A stretch of DNA of 64,000 bases from Parapedobacter pyrenivorans_A (GCF_041925275.1 NZ_JBHEUZ010000004.1:1-64000), one strand, 5' to 3'. Numbered from the stretch's first letter, positions 6,630 to 15,796 are shown. Translations and numbers: made by a program. Notes: generated by a model from the letters alone, not told the origin.

Positions 6630-9600
6630 TTAAAAATTAGCTGACAAACCAAAAGAATACGTTCTTGGATTAAGATAGGCTCCTGCATCTGGATCAAGTT
6701 TTTGTTTGTTTGCACGCCAGATTATCCCAAGGTTATTCATGTATACTGACAATCTGATATTCTTGATTGGATAATTTTTGAATGTAGAACCAGTAATCTG
6801 ATAGTTCAAGGAAATATCCTGAAAGCGGATATGATCTCCCCTTTCCACAAGTATTTCTGAGAACCTATAAAAACTACTCCGATTGGCTGGTTCTGGGTAA
6901 ATTAACGATGGAACATCAGTTTTCAACTCATCTCCAGTTTGTTTCCAACGATTCACAAAATCTTTATGGCCTATCCAAGAACGGAACAAATCATCATAGG
7001 ATATTGAATTTCGTCTAAAATAATAGCCTGCTTTATAAACGACATTGAAAGAGAAAGAGAGATTTTTTATGAGTAGACTATTTCTAAATGATCCGAATAC
7101 CGTTGGTCTGGCAGCACCATGATAAACTAAATCACTTATTTCCGAAGAAACGTATATGCTTGAATAATCTGTACTGACTTGACCGTCAAAATACCCTTTT
7201 GGATCTCCGGTTTGCGAATCCAGTCCAGCCCATTTATAACTGTACAGTGAAAACACAGGACGATTTTCAATTGGAAAGATTTGTAAACTTCTTACCCCAT
7301 CAGAAAAGTTTACAAGTTGAGATATTATTGGTGAAGAATTATATTTTGTAACTTTATCAGTAGCATAGCTAAATAAAAAAACACTTTGCCAGCCAAAATT
7401 TTCTTTTCGGAGGGGATTTAATGTAAGGTTTAAATCTATACCATTGCCCTTAGTTGAGGCGACATTACCTCTAACGCTTGTAACTCCTGAAGCTGCTCCT
7501 GTGAGCATATTTCCTATTAAATCCAATCCACGTTTGGCATAGTATTCTATGCTGCCATAAGCCCATTTCCCTTTAAACTCGAAGTCTGCTCCAAAGTTCA
7601 CCATATTAACCCGTTCCCATTGAATATCTGGGTTAGCCGGGTTAATGATAAATGCAGCTTTTGCCCCTGTAGATGAGTCCATTTGATACCGGGCGGTTGT
7701 ATAGGCAGTCACACTTTTATCGATGTTACCGCTATAACCATATGTAACCCGAAATTTCAGGTGAGGAAGGATATTAAGAGCATAGAATTTCTCTCTTGAA
7801 ATATTCCAACCTCCTCCAATTGACCATAATGGAACAGATTTTTGATTTGCATTAACACCAAACAGATTGGAAGCATCACTTCTGCCACTAACAGTTACTG
7901 TATATCTATCAAAAATAGAATATGATGCATTTGCATAAAAAGACCGAAATCTATCTTTAAGCTCTGAAAGTGTATTAACATCAGGTATAAATTGATTATT
8001 TAAACTATATGGATATACTAAATTATATCCCATAGCATAGTCCACTCTATCGGCTATTGCGTATTGGTCATCATAGCCATACTGACGATTTGTATTAGCT
8101 TTGATGTTTATCTCCTTAATCTCTATACCAGCTAAGGCATATAATGAATTGTTATTTCCCCATTCTTTGTCTATGTTTACCTGACCCCTCAACACATTGG
8201 ATTGTAGGTTTCTCGATGATAGATCGAGTATGCCTCCGTTGGGTATTTTGTTTGAACCATCAGACAACGTAAATCTGTTTACTAAATCTCGGGTAAAATA
8301 TGATGATGGGTTCATGAAGTTTCTCCCTGTGGTTATAGCTGTTTCATGTTGATATCTTAGCTCAGCTGTAACATCTTTTAGGATCGAATACCTAATCGCA
8401 GAATTAATGCGAAAATCATTGAGCTTTTGGGTCTGGTCAGAATAATGTAATTCTTCGTACGGTTTGTAATTCCAGTTTAGAAGACCATTTTCAATTGTAA
8501 TTTCATCTTTATATTGCTGTCTGATGTCCTTGATGATGGCCAAAGGATTCCCATTATCATCCATAAAACTCGCATATGGATAAATATTATAATTTAAACT
8601 CCCCCCGGTATTAATAGCACTTGAACGCTCGTCGTTTCCCCAACCTGAATTGTTATTGTTAGTATTACTTTGGGCAAAATATACTGAAGCTGTAACCTCT
8701 AAATTCTTTGTCGGCGTAAATGTATCATACGCATTTAATGTTATTCTGTCAAATCCATTGTTGATGATGTTGCCTTGATTTTTGTCCAATCCTGCTGAAA
8801 ACATATATGATGATTTTTCATCACCACCTTTGAAATTCAAAAAATACTGTTGATTCATACTGTGTTGGTACACGAATTTTTGAAAATCGTTTCTTATATC
8901 TACGGTTTTTAACGAGCTTAACTCTTCCTCAACGGCATTTGAGGTCAACAATCCGTCTCTTTGTTTTATCAATAATTCTACAACCGGTGAAATCGGCAAC
9001 TTGTTAAATGAACCCTCGATTGAATTGTAGTAGCCGTTGCTGAATAGCATCCTTTCTATATCGATAAAATCGGATGAGTTTAAATAGTTGGGGTTGTAAA
9101 AAATATTCGGCTTCTCCCCATAGGTGAGATTTGAAGTGAAGTTTACGCTTAAATTTTGATTGAATGTTCCTCTTTTGGTAGTTATTACTATAACCCCATT
9201 CCCTGCTCTTACCCCCCAAATTGAAGCTGCCGCCGCATCTCGAAGTACAGTTATACTTTCTACGTCATTGGGGTTGATATTATTAATATCACCGTCATAA
9301 GGGAAGTTGTCAATTACGATCAATGGTTGATCATTTGCAAAAATGGTTGAACGACCACGGATATTAACATCCAGTTGATTTCTGAATTTCGTATTCACAG
9401 TATTTTGGTTGAAAATTAATCCGCTTGTGATTCCGTCAAGTCTGCTCATTATATCGCTACTAACACTACGGTTGATCATCTCGTTGTCAACTTGAACAAA
9501 AGACCCTGTTGCTCTTTCTTTTGGTATATTTTGGTATCCGGTACTAAGCGTTACTTTAACTTCTTTAATTTCACTATATAATAATCGAAGTATAACATTG

Positions 9601-10211
9601 ATTTCCGGCCTGTTGGCTTGTGTTTCATAAGGCTCATAGCTAAGCAAACGGAAGTGTAGGGTCTCTGTTGGATAAACGCCTGTGATTTCATACTGTCCAT
9701 TCCGATCTGTGATTGTTTGCCATCCACTTTCCTTGACCTGCACAGTGACACCTTGCAAGGGATTACCTAATGAGTCGGTGACTCGTCCACGGATGGTTTG
9801 TTGGATAGGCGTAACCTCTTTTGAAGATATCGGTTCCCCGGGCTTAGGCTTGATGATAACAGTCCTTTGGTCAATGACGTACTGTAGCGCGGGCTGTTTA
9901 CTGAATATGCTTACCAATGCATGCTCAACGGGGACATCGTTCAGCGTCACGGTGACCCGCTCTGCGTTGGTCTTCAACAATTGTGGGTTGTAGATAAAGT
10001 CATAGCCGGTCTGGTTGCGTATTTCTTTCAGTACCGTTTCAAGAGTTTGGTTCCTGACATCGATATCCAGATTTTGTGCGGAGGCTTCCCGCGCATCGAG
10101 GTTAAAGAAGAGGAGGAAAATGCCGGCGATGATAAGCTGGATTCGCATCGCTACCTGCTTAATAGTTGTCACGGGATACAAATTCCCCATGACATCATGG
10201 TGAAAATTCAT
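6630..10211 (-). CDS. SusC/RagA TonB-dependent receptor with STN domain, cassette 1
   Basis: A 1193-residue receptor. In order: signal peptide (about 22-46), STN domain (about 47-100), carboxypeptidase-regulatory-like domain (about 140-220, GRVTDSLGNPLQGVTV), plug (ERATGSF... to VIVITTKRG) and a 22-strand-type barrel ending in the Phe typical of outer-membrane proteins. Receptors with an STN domain signal through FecR to an ECF sigma factor, and those genes lie just upstream, so this is a sensing transporter. The regulatory-like domain is about 90% identical to that of the cassette 2 receptor while the barrels are unrelated in detail. Ligand unknown. Confidence 0.93.
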   Translation of the reverse strand: MNFHHDVMGNLYPVTTIKQVAMRIQLIIAGIFLLFFNLDAREASAQNLDIDVRNQTLETVLKEIRNQTGYDFIYNPQLLKTNAERVTVTLNDVPVEHALVSIFSKQPALQYVIDQRTVIIKPKPGEPISSKEVTPIQQTIRGRVTDSLGNPLQGVTVQVKESGWQTITDRNGQYEITGVYPTETLHFRLLSYEPYETQANRPEINVILRLLYSEIKEVKVTLSTGYQNIPKERATGSFVQVDNEMINRSVSSDIMSRLDGITSGLIFNQNTVNTKFRNQLDVNIRGRSTIFANDQPLIVIDNFPYDGDINNINPNDVESITVLRDAAAASIWGVRAGNGVIVITTKRGTFNQNLSVNFTSNLTYGEKPNIFYNPNYLNSSDFIDIERMLFSNGYYNSIEGSFNKLPISPVVELLIKQRDGLLTSNAVEEELSSLKTVDIRNDFQKFVYQHSMNQQYFLNFKGGDEKSSYMFSAGLDKNQGNIINNGFDRITLNAYDTFTPTKNLEVTASVYFAQSNTNNNNSGWGNDERSSAINTGGSLNYNIYPYASFMDDNGNPLAIIKDIRQQYKDEITIENGLLNWNYKPYEELHYSDQTQKLNDFRINSAIRYSILKDVTAELRYQHETAITTGRNFMNPSSYFTRDLVNRFTLSDGSNKIPNGGILDLSSRNLQSNVLRGQVNIDKEWGNNNSLYALAGIEIKEINIKANTNRQYGYDDQYAIADRVDYAMGYNLVYPYSLNNQFIPDVNTLSELKDRFRSFYANASYSIFDRYTVTVSGRSDASNLFGVNANQKSVPLWSIGGGWNISREKFYALNILPHLKFRVTYGYSGNIDKSVTAYTTARYQMDSSTGAKAAFIINPANPDIQWERVNMVNFGADFEFKGKWAYGSIEYYAKRGLDLIGNMLTGAASGVTSVRGNVASTKGNGIDLNLTLNPLRKENFGWQSVFLFSYATDKVTKYNSSPIISQLVNFSDGVRSLQIFPIENRPVFSLYSYKWAGLDSQTGDPKGYFDGQVSTDYSSIYVSSEISDLVYHGAARPTVFGSFRNSLLIKNLSFSFNVVYKAGYYFRRNSISYDDLFRSWIGHKDFVNRWKQTGDELKTDVPSLIYPEPANRSSFYRFSEILVERGDHIRFQDISLNYQITGSTFKNYPIKNIRLSVYMNNLGIIWRANKQKLDPDAGAYLNPRTYSFGLSANF

Positions 10212-10279
10212 ATATTTGAATCGTTAGGTTAGAAATTAACTTACTGTTGAACGTAATGGGATTTTTTTGCCTGGCAATC

Positions 10280-10307
10280 GCTGGAAGTGCTTCGAACCAC
10301 TTCCAGC
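10280..10307. terminator. Conserved hairpin between fecR and susC, cassette 1
   Basis: GCTGGAAGTG and CACTTCCAGC form a perfect 10-bp stem. The T run lies on the plus side, so for leftward transcription it is not a standard terminator. The same element with compensating changes is present at 24807-24834, which argues for a conserved RNA structure between regulators and receptor. Confidence 0.5.
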
Positions 10308-10342
10308 TTTTTTACATCACCAGGGCAAACACATGAAAGTCG

Positions 10343-11464
10343 TTATCTGCTGACCATAATCCTCCTTCCTTCTGTTTTGAACCGGACGCTTTCGGTTAGC
10401 TCGATTTTGCGGAGCACGTCGTGGATGTCATCGAACCGTGATACGGAACCGGTGAATGTGATGCCTGTAACGTCTCCTGTGTATTGTACATCGACGTCGT
10501 ACCAACGGCTGATCCGGCGCATGATACTCCGGATGTCGGAATCGTTGAACATGAACTTGCCGTCCTTCCATGCAACGGTCTCCATCGCATCGACGGGAAT
10601 GACTGTGATATCGTCTTGCCCGAGTAGTGCAGCCTCACCGGGTGCTAATGTGACGCTATGGATATGGCGACCTTGCTGTGGACGTACCAACACGCTTCCT
10701 TCCACCAATGTGGTCCGCACCGAGTTTTCATCACTGTAGGCATTGACATTGAACTTTGTACCCAGGACTTCGACAGTTTGTAGGGGATGGCTCACCACGA
10801 ACGGATGCTTTTTATCGGGGGAAATTTCAAAATACACTTCACCTGTAATTTCCACCTCCCGCCTGTCTACATCGAATATTGCTGGATATCGCAATGTTGA
10901 CGCGGCATTCAGCCAGGCGATGCTTCCATCCGGCAGGGTAATCCTATACTGACCGCCACGTGGCGTAGCAAGCGTCAGCATTTCAGTTGTTGCGGCCGCA
11001 TCTACTTTGCTCAACATGGCTACAGATGAATGGTCTTCGTAAAGGATATTTTTATCGTTGACAATGATTCCTGCTTGCGTTTCGTCCAAGGCAATCGTCC
11101 GGCCGTCGGTTAGTGTAAGTGTCGCACGGTTTGTACCCGGTAGTATAGGACTGGTTACTTGCTCCGGGCCTCCTTGTGTTTGGATGCTCCAGATAACATA
11201 CCCTGCTGCGATAATGGGCAGGACTACGGATGCGGCAATTGATGCCGTACGGCGCAATCGATGCAATTTCCGCTTCCGCAGGTTTTGCACCAATCGGTGG
11301 TGTACAGCGGCAAGGTCTGCTTCGGCAAGTGCCTCATTCAGTGAAAACGGTACTGTATCCTGCTGTTCATACCAAGACTCTACCCAACGCTTTTCCTCTT
11401 CGGTGGCAACACCGTTCGCATAGCGTTCAAGTATCTCTTTGGCGTTACCTCGTGGCTGTTCCAT
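10343..11464 (-). CDS. FecR-family anti-sigma factor, cassette 1
   Basis: A 373-residue inner-membrane protein: short cytoplasmic sigma-binding part (1-85), one membrane helix (about 89-111), periplasmic FecR domain with TPRGGQYRITLPDGS and WLNAASTLRYP, and a C-terminal DUF4974-like domain. It transmits ligand binding at the STN domain of SusC to the sigma factor encoded just upstream. The gap to fecI is 72 bp and to susC about 130 bp with a conserved hairpin. Confidence 0.93.
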   Translation of the reverse strand: MEQPRGNAKEILERYANGVATEEEKRWVESWYEQQDTVPFSLNEALAEADLAAVHHRLVQNLRKRKLHRLRRTASIAASVVLPIIAAGYVIWSIQTQGGPEQVTSPILPGTNRATLTLTDGRTIALDETQAGIIVNDKNILYEDHSSVAMLSKVDAAATTEMLTLATPRGGQYRITLPDGSIAWLNAASTLRYPAIFDVDRREVEITGEVYFEISPDKKHPFVVSHPLQTVEVLGTKFNVNAYSDENSVRTTLVEGSVLVRPQQGRHIHSVTLAPGEAALLGQDDITVIPVDAMETVAWKDGKFMFNDSDIRSIMRRISRWYDVDVQYTGDVTGITFTGSVSRFDDIHDVLRKIELTESVRFKTEGRRIMVSR

Positions 11465-11536
11465 TTACCGCTGCATTTTTGGTAAGGATAGACAACTGAA
11501 AGGGAAACAGGGGGGTAAGAAATAGGGATAAAAATA

Positions 11537-12115
11537 TCAAACGGCTGAAAACAAGGCGAATAAAATCACCGTCCCTAACCTAAGTCGCAGGATTTTGAGT
11601 GCTCCCTTGATGTGGCTTCTTACACTTTGCTCGGTAATGTTGAGCTGTCCGGCGATTTCTTTGTGGCTCAATCCATCCTGTCTGCTGAGTTCAAAAACCT
11701 CACGCATCCTTGGTGGAAGCGAGTTGATTTCTGTTTCGATAAGCGACATCATCATCCGCTCACGGACGAGATAATCGGTATTGCCCAGGTAATCATGCAG
11801 GAAGCCATCGAAAGACCGGATATATTCTGTTGCCCGTTTGTCCTTAAGTTGTCGGTTGATGATGGCATTCCTGACGGCACGGTAGAGGTATACGCCGAGG
11901 TTCTCTTTGATGTCAAGTGTTTTCCTGCTTTCCCAAAGGTTGGAGAATATATCGTGTAGGATATCCTGCACATCCTCCCGGTTGTTCAATCGTTTATAAG
12001 CATGGACGTACAGCAATCCTTTGTATCGGTGGTACAATACATCAAATGCTGTTTGATCCCCATCCCGCAATTGTTGAAGCAGTGCCTTTTCATCGGTGGC
12101 GTTCAGGGTTTTCAC
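11537..12115 (-). CDS. FecI-type ECF RNA polymerase sigma factor, cassette 1
   Basis: A 192-residue sigma factor with region 2 (about 22-90, QDILHDIFSNLW) and region 4 (about 130-180, LSHKEIAGQLNITEQSVRSHI). It starts with GTG. The first 20 residues are identical to the cassette 2 sigma factor apart from none, because they lie inside the right border repeat; after that the two proteins diverge. It probably directs transcription of the susC operon under FecR control. Confidence 0.92.
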   Translation of the reverse strand: MKTLNATDEKALLQQLRDGDQTAFDVLYHRYKGLLYVHAYKRLNNREDVQDILHDIFSNLWESRKTLDIKENLGVYLYRAVRNAIINRQLKDKRATEYIRSFDGFLHDYLGNTDYLVRERMMMSLIETEINSLPPRMREVFELSRQDGLSHKEIAGQLNITEQSVRSHIKGALKILRLRLGTVILFALFSAV

Positions 12116-12136
12116 GTGAGTGAATAGTTAGTGGGT

Positions 12137-12144
12137 CAAATTTA
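12137..12144 (-). promoter_or_regulatory. fecI promoter -7 box
   Basis: On the minus strand this reads TAAATTTG, a perfect TAnnTTTG box, 22 bases before the GTG of fecI. The same box is at 26650-26657. No convincing TTG is seen at -33. Confidence 0.5.
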
Positions 12145-12214
12145 TTGATTTTAACGTAAAGTTGTATAATTGTTACGGATGTTTTAACAGAAGTCATCCA
12201 TTTATTCCTGTAAG

Positions 12215-12335
12215 TTGTGCGTGCAGGGACATTTTTGTACCTTTCAGTAGATTTTTTGCAAGTATTTTTTTCGATTGTGAGTACTTTAACAGTTTCAATT
12301 GTAGTAGCCCGGTTGTCCAATCGGGCTATTTTCAT
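12215..12335 (+). ncRNA. Candidate small RNA divergent from fecI, copy 1
   Basis: TTG (12215-12217), 20 bases and TACCTTTC (12238-12245) form a good promoter pointing away from fecI. About 60 bases on, TAGCCCGGTTG/CAATCGGGCTA (12305-12328) followed by ATTTT is terminator-like. This would give an RNA of about 80 bases without an evident ORF. The second hairpin at 12396-12417 could end a longer form. Copy 2 keeps promoter and hairpin. Confidence 0.35.
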
Positions 12336-12423
12336 ATTTTTATGTTGGCATAATGAGTATTGTTCGGCATATGGGCAATAGCTAAACTAACGTACAGTCC
12401 GGTTTTTCAATCGGACTTTCAAT

Positions 12424-13974
12424 TCAACGCTTTCTCGCATACATACGAGCTTGGTGGCGGTTGGTACCGGAAACATTGGCCGCTGCCGTATCTATCGAGC
12501 GGTAATGGATGGCCTCCGCCACATGTGGCAGTTCGATGGTGTCGCTCCCGGCCAGATCGGCAATGGTACGGCTTACTTTCAGGATGCGGTCGTGTGCGCG
12601 TGCGGACAGCCGATATTTTTCCATATGGTTGTAGAGCAGCCGCTTGCAATGCATATCCAACTGGCAGATTTCGTGTACCAACTTTCCGTTCATATCGGTA
12701 TTGGTGCGTGTGCCGGGATGGTCGGCGAAGCGCCGATTCTGTGCCGCACGTGCGTTCAGCACGCCTTCCCGCAACTCTCCGGACGATAGGCCGTTGGGTG
12801 TGCGCTCCAGTTCATAAAAAGGCACGGGTTCTACTGCCAATTGGATATCGATGCGATCCAACAAGGGTCCCGATACACGGTTCATGAATTTGTCGATACC
12901 GTTGGCTGGACCGTTGTAGGGGTTCATCGCTGCCACCAACATGAAGTTGGCCGGAAACACAAGGCTCATTTTCGCACGGCCTATACATACCTTTCCTTCC
13001 TCCAACGGCTGTCGCATCACGTCCAGCACCGACCGGCGGAATTCGGCTAGTTCGTCGAGGAATAATACCCCGTTGTGTGCCAGCGAAATTTCGCCGGGCT
13101 GCGGAAAGCTTCCACCCCCCACAAGCGCTACGTTGCTGATGGTATGGTGGGGCGTTCGGAACGGTCGGTTGGCAATTAATCCTTCCAAATCACCGGGGGT
13201 GTTAGAAACGCTGTGGATGCGGGTGGTTTCCAAGGCTTCGTGCAACGTCATCGGTGGCAGGATAGTGGGCAGGCGTTTGGCCAGCATGGTCTTGCCGGAT
13301 CCGGGCGGCCCTACCATCAACAGGTTGTGGCCTCCCGCCGCCGCAACCTGCAAGGCGCGCTTTGCTGATTCCTGTCCGCGGATATCACTGAAATCTGCGC
13401 CATGGCTATCCTGCATCCGGTAAAAGTCATCCCGCGCATATACCTGCACCGGTTCTGCCGCCTGCTGACCGTTGAAAAATGCTACCGCGCCTTTCAGGTG
13501 ACTGAATCCATACACCGACAGCTGGCTTACCATTCCTGCCTCACGGGCATTGCCTTCGGCCACCAGCATACCGGCATACCCATCCGCACGTGCGCGGATG
13601 GCCATGGGCAGGGTACCCTTGATCGGCAGGACCGAACCATCCAGGCCCAGCTCCCCCATGATCACATAATCTGCCAGTACGAAGGGTGTCGCTAACTGGT
13701 TGGAGGCAGCAAGGATGGCCAGTGCGATAGCCAGATCAAAGCCGGAACCGGTTTTGCGGACGTCGGCAGGAGCCAAGTTGATGACGATGCGCTGCCGGGG
13801 CATGCGCATACCGATGGACGTGATCGCCATTTCGACCCGCTGCAGGCTTTCCTTTACCGCATTATCCGGCAGTCCAATGACCGTGTACCCGATACCGCAC
13901 CCCACATTGACCTCGATGGTGATGGGGAAGGCATCCACCCCGTGGACGGCACTTCCAAATGTTTTTATAAGCAT
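12424..13974 (-). CDS. YifB/ComM-family Mg-chelatase-like AAA+ ATPase (accessory paralogue)
   Basis: A 516-residue protein: N-terminal ChlI domain (1-200, IEVNVGCGIGYTVIGLPDNAV), AAA+ core with Walker A GPPGSGKT and Walker B GVLFLDELAEF, and a C-terminal ChlI domain (LLYNHMEKYRLSARAHDRIL). ComM helicases promote branch migration during natural transformation. After AAMNP the usual Cys-rich loop is absent: the sequence goes NP-YNGPANGIDKFMNRVSGPLLDRID. This, and its place in the island, suggest an accessory copy rather than the core gene. ATG 13974 (MLIKTFG) matches the family start. Confidence 0.88.
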   Translation of the reverse strand: MLIKTFGSAVHGVDAFPITIEVNVGCGIGYTVIGLPDNAVKESLQRVEMAITSIGMRMPRQRIVINLAPADVRKTGSGFDLAIALAILAASNQLATPFVLADYVIMGELGLDGSVLPIKGTLPMAIRARADGYAGMLVAEGNAREAGMVSQLSVYGFSHLKGAVAFFNGQQAAEPVQVYARDDFYRMQDSHGADFSDIRGQESAKRALQVAAAGGHNLLMVGPPGSGKTMLAKRLPTILPPMTLHEALETTRIHSVSNTPGDLEGLIANRPFRTPHHTISNVALVGGGSFPQPGEISLAHNGVLFLDELAEFRRSVLDVMRQPLEEGKVCIGRAKMSLVFPANFMLVAAMNPYNGPANGIDKFMNRVSGPLLDRIDIQLAVEPVPFYELERTPNGLSSGELREGVLNARAAQNRRFADHPGTRTNTDMNGKLVHEICQLDMHCKRLLYNHMEKYRLSARAHDRILKVSRTIADLAGSDTIELPHVAEAIHYRSIDTAAANVSGTNRHQARMYARKR

Positions 13975-14048
13975 TTTATTCCGTTGTTGATGGAACCACA
14001 AACCTACGATCCGTCGTGGCATACAGCAGTGTATTATCCGGATATAAG

Positions 14049-14070
14049 CGTTTATAAACGTTTATTCGTG
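14049..14070. promoter_or_regulatory. CGTTTATAAACG palindrome, copy 1
   Basis: A perfect 12-bp palindrome at 14049-14060, followed by a further CGTTTATTCG, lies between the divergent ATPase and zinc-ribbon genes. The same CGTTTATA/CGTTTATATTCG words recur before the gene at 14716, suggesting a shared operator. Confidence 0.35.
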
Positions 14071-14114
14071 TTTTTATTCCAAGAATCTTACCTTAGTGAT
14101 TGAAACATCAATCC

Positions 14115-14474
14115 ATGGAACGCTATTGCCTGCATTGCAACGCGGTGCTACACGGTCGGGCTGACAAAAAATTTTGCGATGACTCCTGCCGCAGCACGTA
14201 TTATTTCGAACATGGCCGGAGCGAAACGGACATCGTCCGCTCAACCCATGCCATCCTGAAAAAGAACCGGAAAATCCTGCTGGAGTTGAACCCTGATGGC
14301 AAAGTGACCGTTGCCATGCACCAGTTGACGGAACGCGGGTTCAACTTCGACTTCCATACCAGTATCTATGAGACCGCCAAGGGAGATCGGTATCACTACT
14401 GTTATGAGATGGGTTACCTGGTGCTGAGTGAACGCCGGGTGCTCCTGGTTGTAAAAGACCGGTACGACAATTAG
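14115..14474 (+). CDS. Small zinc-ribbon protein
   Basis: A 119-residue cytoplasmic protein. The first 30 residues hold a CxxC...CxxxC zinc ribbon (CLHCNAVLHGRADKKFCDDSC), like those seen in small nucleic-acid-associated proteins. The rest is alpha/beta with no known motif. ATG 14115 is chosen over a TTG at 14100. It is divergent from the ComM-like gene with a palindrome between. Conserved-hypothetical type; exact function not recognised. Confidence 0.7.
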   Translation: MERYCLHCNAVLHGRADKKFCDDSCRSTYYFEHGRSETDIVRSTHAILKKNRKILLELNPDGKVTVAMHQLTERGFNFDFHTSIYETAKGDRYHYCYEMGYLVLSERRVLLVVKDRYDN

Positions 14475-14624
14475 CCGTCGCAGCACCGTGCTCCGGCATA
14501 GAAGCATGTAGTGTACAGGACATGTTGATTCATTGGGAAGTAGGGTTTCATAGCAGAAAAATCTTTGGTGTTGTCATGTCCTTGCTAATCTAGGAAGACG
14601 ACTTGTATAAACTATGAAATTAAA

Positions 14625-14642
14625 CGTTTATATTCGTTTATA
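14625..14642. promoter_or_regulatory. CGTTTATA motif, copy 2
   Basis: CGTTTATATTCGTTTATA repeats the words of the 14049 element in the 241-bp gap before the gene at 14716. Otherwise I see nothing in this gap. Confidence 0.3.
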
Positions 14643-14715
14643 AATGCTTAATAAATAGGTTGTTTTCCGTGTTTTTCAGATTTTTGGGTATTGACATAGT
14701 TAAAACCAGGTAGTT

Positions 14716-15309
14716 ATGGAGGATCTAATCAAAGAAGAAAAGCAATCGGCGATACGTATCTCACGGGCGCTGCAAGCATTTTTTAATGAAAACCCGGGTA
14801 CGACCGTGCTGCGTTCCGATGACGCGTATGATATTTTGGTGACCAAGGGACTGGTTGAACGCGACCGGCATCACGGCATCAAGTTCAGGGATTTCCTGCG
14901 TAGGCTCAAGGAAGCGGGGGCACTTTCTTTTATTCCGCAATGCCAGCCCGAACCGGGAAACGGCCACTACACAAATTGGTATTTCCGATCGGTATCGGCC
15001 GTTACACCGCTCGTTAAATCGCCTATCCGACAAAAAATCAGCACCGATGGATACGCAGCACTCCGCGCGGAAATTGACACCTTCGATAAGGTCCCAGAAA
15101 GTAGGCTTAACTACGTTGCAAAAGAAATCAGGAAAACCTACCCCCGGGCATACGAGCATTGGACCCTTGCCGAAGTGAACCTATTGCAGGAAACGGCTAA
15201 ACAGATTGCCTGTACCCTTGAGTTGTCGAAAATTTTCGGAAGACAGCCAAGTGCGATTAAGCGGAAGCTGAAGGAGTTGGATTGCATCGGCACCCTGAAT
15301 ATACTGTAG
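14716..15309 (+). CDS. Putative DNA-binding protein, unknown function
   Basis: A 197-residue soluble protein. The N-terminal part (10-90) looks like a winged-helix domain. The C-terminal end (about 145-197) has a Myb/SANT-like pattern: HWTLAEVNLLQE, then a helix with FGRQPSAIKRKLKEL, as in the tails of some Bacteroidota helicases and exonucleases that test subunit identity. No catalytic residues are evident. It may regulate or target neighbouring DNA; not recognised beyond this. Confidence 0.6.
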   Translation: MEDLIKEEKQSAIRISRALQAFFNENPGTTVLRSDDAYDILVTKGLVERDRHHGIKFRDFLRRLKEAGALSFIPQCQPEPGNGHYTNWYFRSVSAVTPLVKSPIRQKISTDGYAALRAEIDTFDKVPESRLNYVAKEIRKTYPRAYEHWTLAEVNLLQETAKQIACTLELSKIFGRQPSAIKRKLKELDCIGTLNIL

Positions 15310-15330
15310 GAGCCGCTTCTAAGTTGCCCT

Positions 15331-15489
15331 TCACCGAGATGAGGTAATCAGCACCGCCCCTATATCATTCCATGTATCCGCCTCGCGGATCACCGCAGAA
15401 ATGGGGACGAAAACGATAGCCTCTAGAAGGTGCTCCTTGGTAGGATTAACGCGGGGGTCGGGATTTAGATGCGTTTGCCCTAGCGGGTT
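15331..15489 (-). pseudogene. ISAs1-like transposase fragment
   Basis: Minus-strand translation reads DPRVNPTKEHLLEAIVFVP then ISAVIREADTWNDIG, which resembles the N-terminal start of ISAs1/H-repeat transposases (DPR, then HLL, then an ADTWN motif). It stops after about 50 codons and no DDE core follows. A decayed insertion sequence scrap inside the island. Confidence 0.55.
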
Positions 15490-15523
15490 AAGGGGAAGTT
15501 TTTTCGGTTTGGGGGATTTTGGT

Positions 15524-15531
15524 TATCTTTG
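15524..15531 (+). promoter_or_regulatory. vapBC -7 box
   Basis: TATCTTTG, 28 bases before the antitoxin ATG, matches the Bacteroidota -7 consensus. No strong -33 element at normal spacing. Confidence 0.45.
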
Positions 15532-15559
15532 AACTTAAAGAAGCAAGTATCAAACAGCT

Positions 15560-15796
15560 ATGGAAGTAACAGTAGATATCAGGTTTGACCAATTATTGGA
15601 TACCATCAAAAAATTGCCAGCTGCCAAAATCAAACAATTGAAATCGGCGTTGGATGAGGGGTATATAGAAACAAAGGCAAACGAGGAACTATCCGGCTTT
15701 CAGAATTATCTCCTTGATGGCCCGGTAATGGATGCTGATCAGTATGCTCAATTCAAAGAAAACAGGAAACATTTCAGCACATGGAGGCAACAGTAG
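15560..15796 (+). CDS. vapB: VapB-like antitoxin
   Basis: A 78-residue acidic/helical protein overlapping the PIN toxin gene by 16 bp, the usual arrangement of type II antitoxins in Bacteroidota. The N-terminal ~35 residues would bind DNA and the C-terminal tail (FKENRKHFSTW) would wrap the toxin. Assignment rests mainly on context. Confidence 0.65.
   Translation: MEVTVDIRFDQLLDTIKKLPAAKIKQLKSALDEGYIETKANEELSGFQNYLLDGPVMDADQYAQFKENRKHFSTWRQQ

Larger units (their letters stand above)
12057..12419. repeat. Cassette 1 right border repeat (363 bp)
   Basis: Aligns without gaps to 26570-26932 with roughly 95% identity by eye. It holds the first ~20 codons of fecI, the fecI promoter, a divergent promoter and two hairpins. 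Like the left border, it ends just inside a start codon, so everything between mauE codon 5 and fecI codon 20 differs while both inward promoters are kept. Confidence 0.88.
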
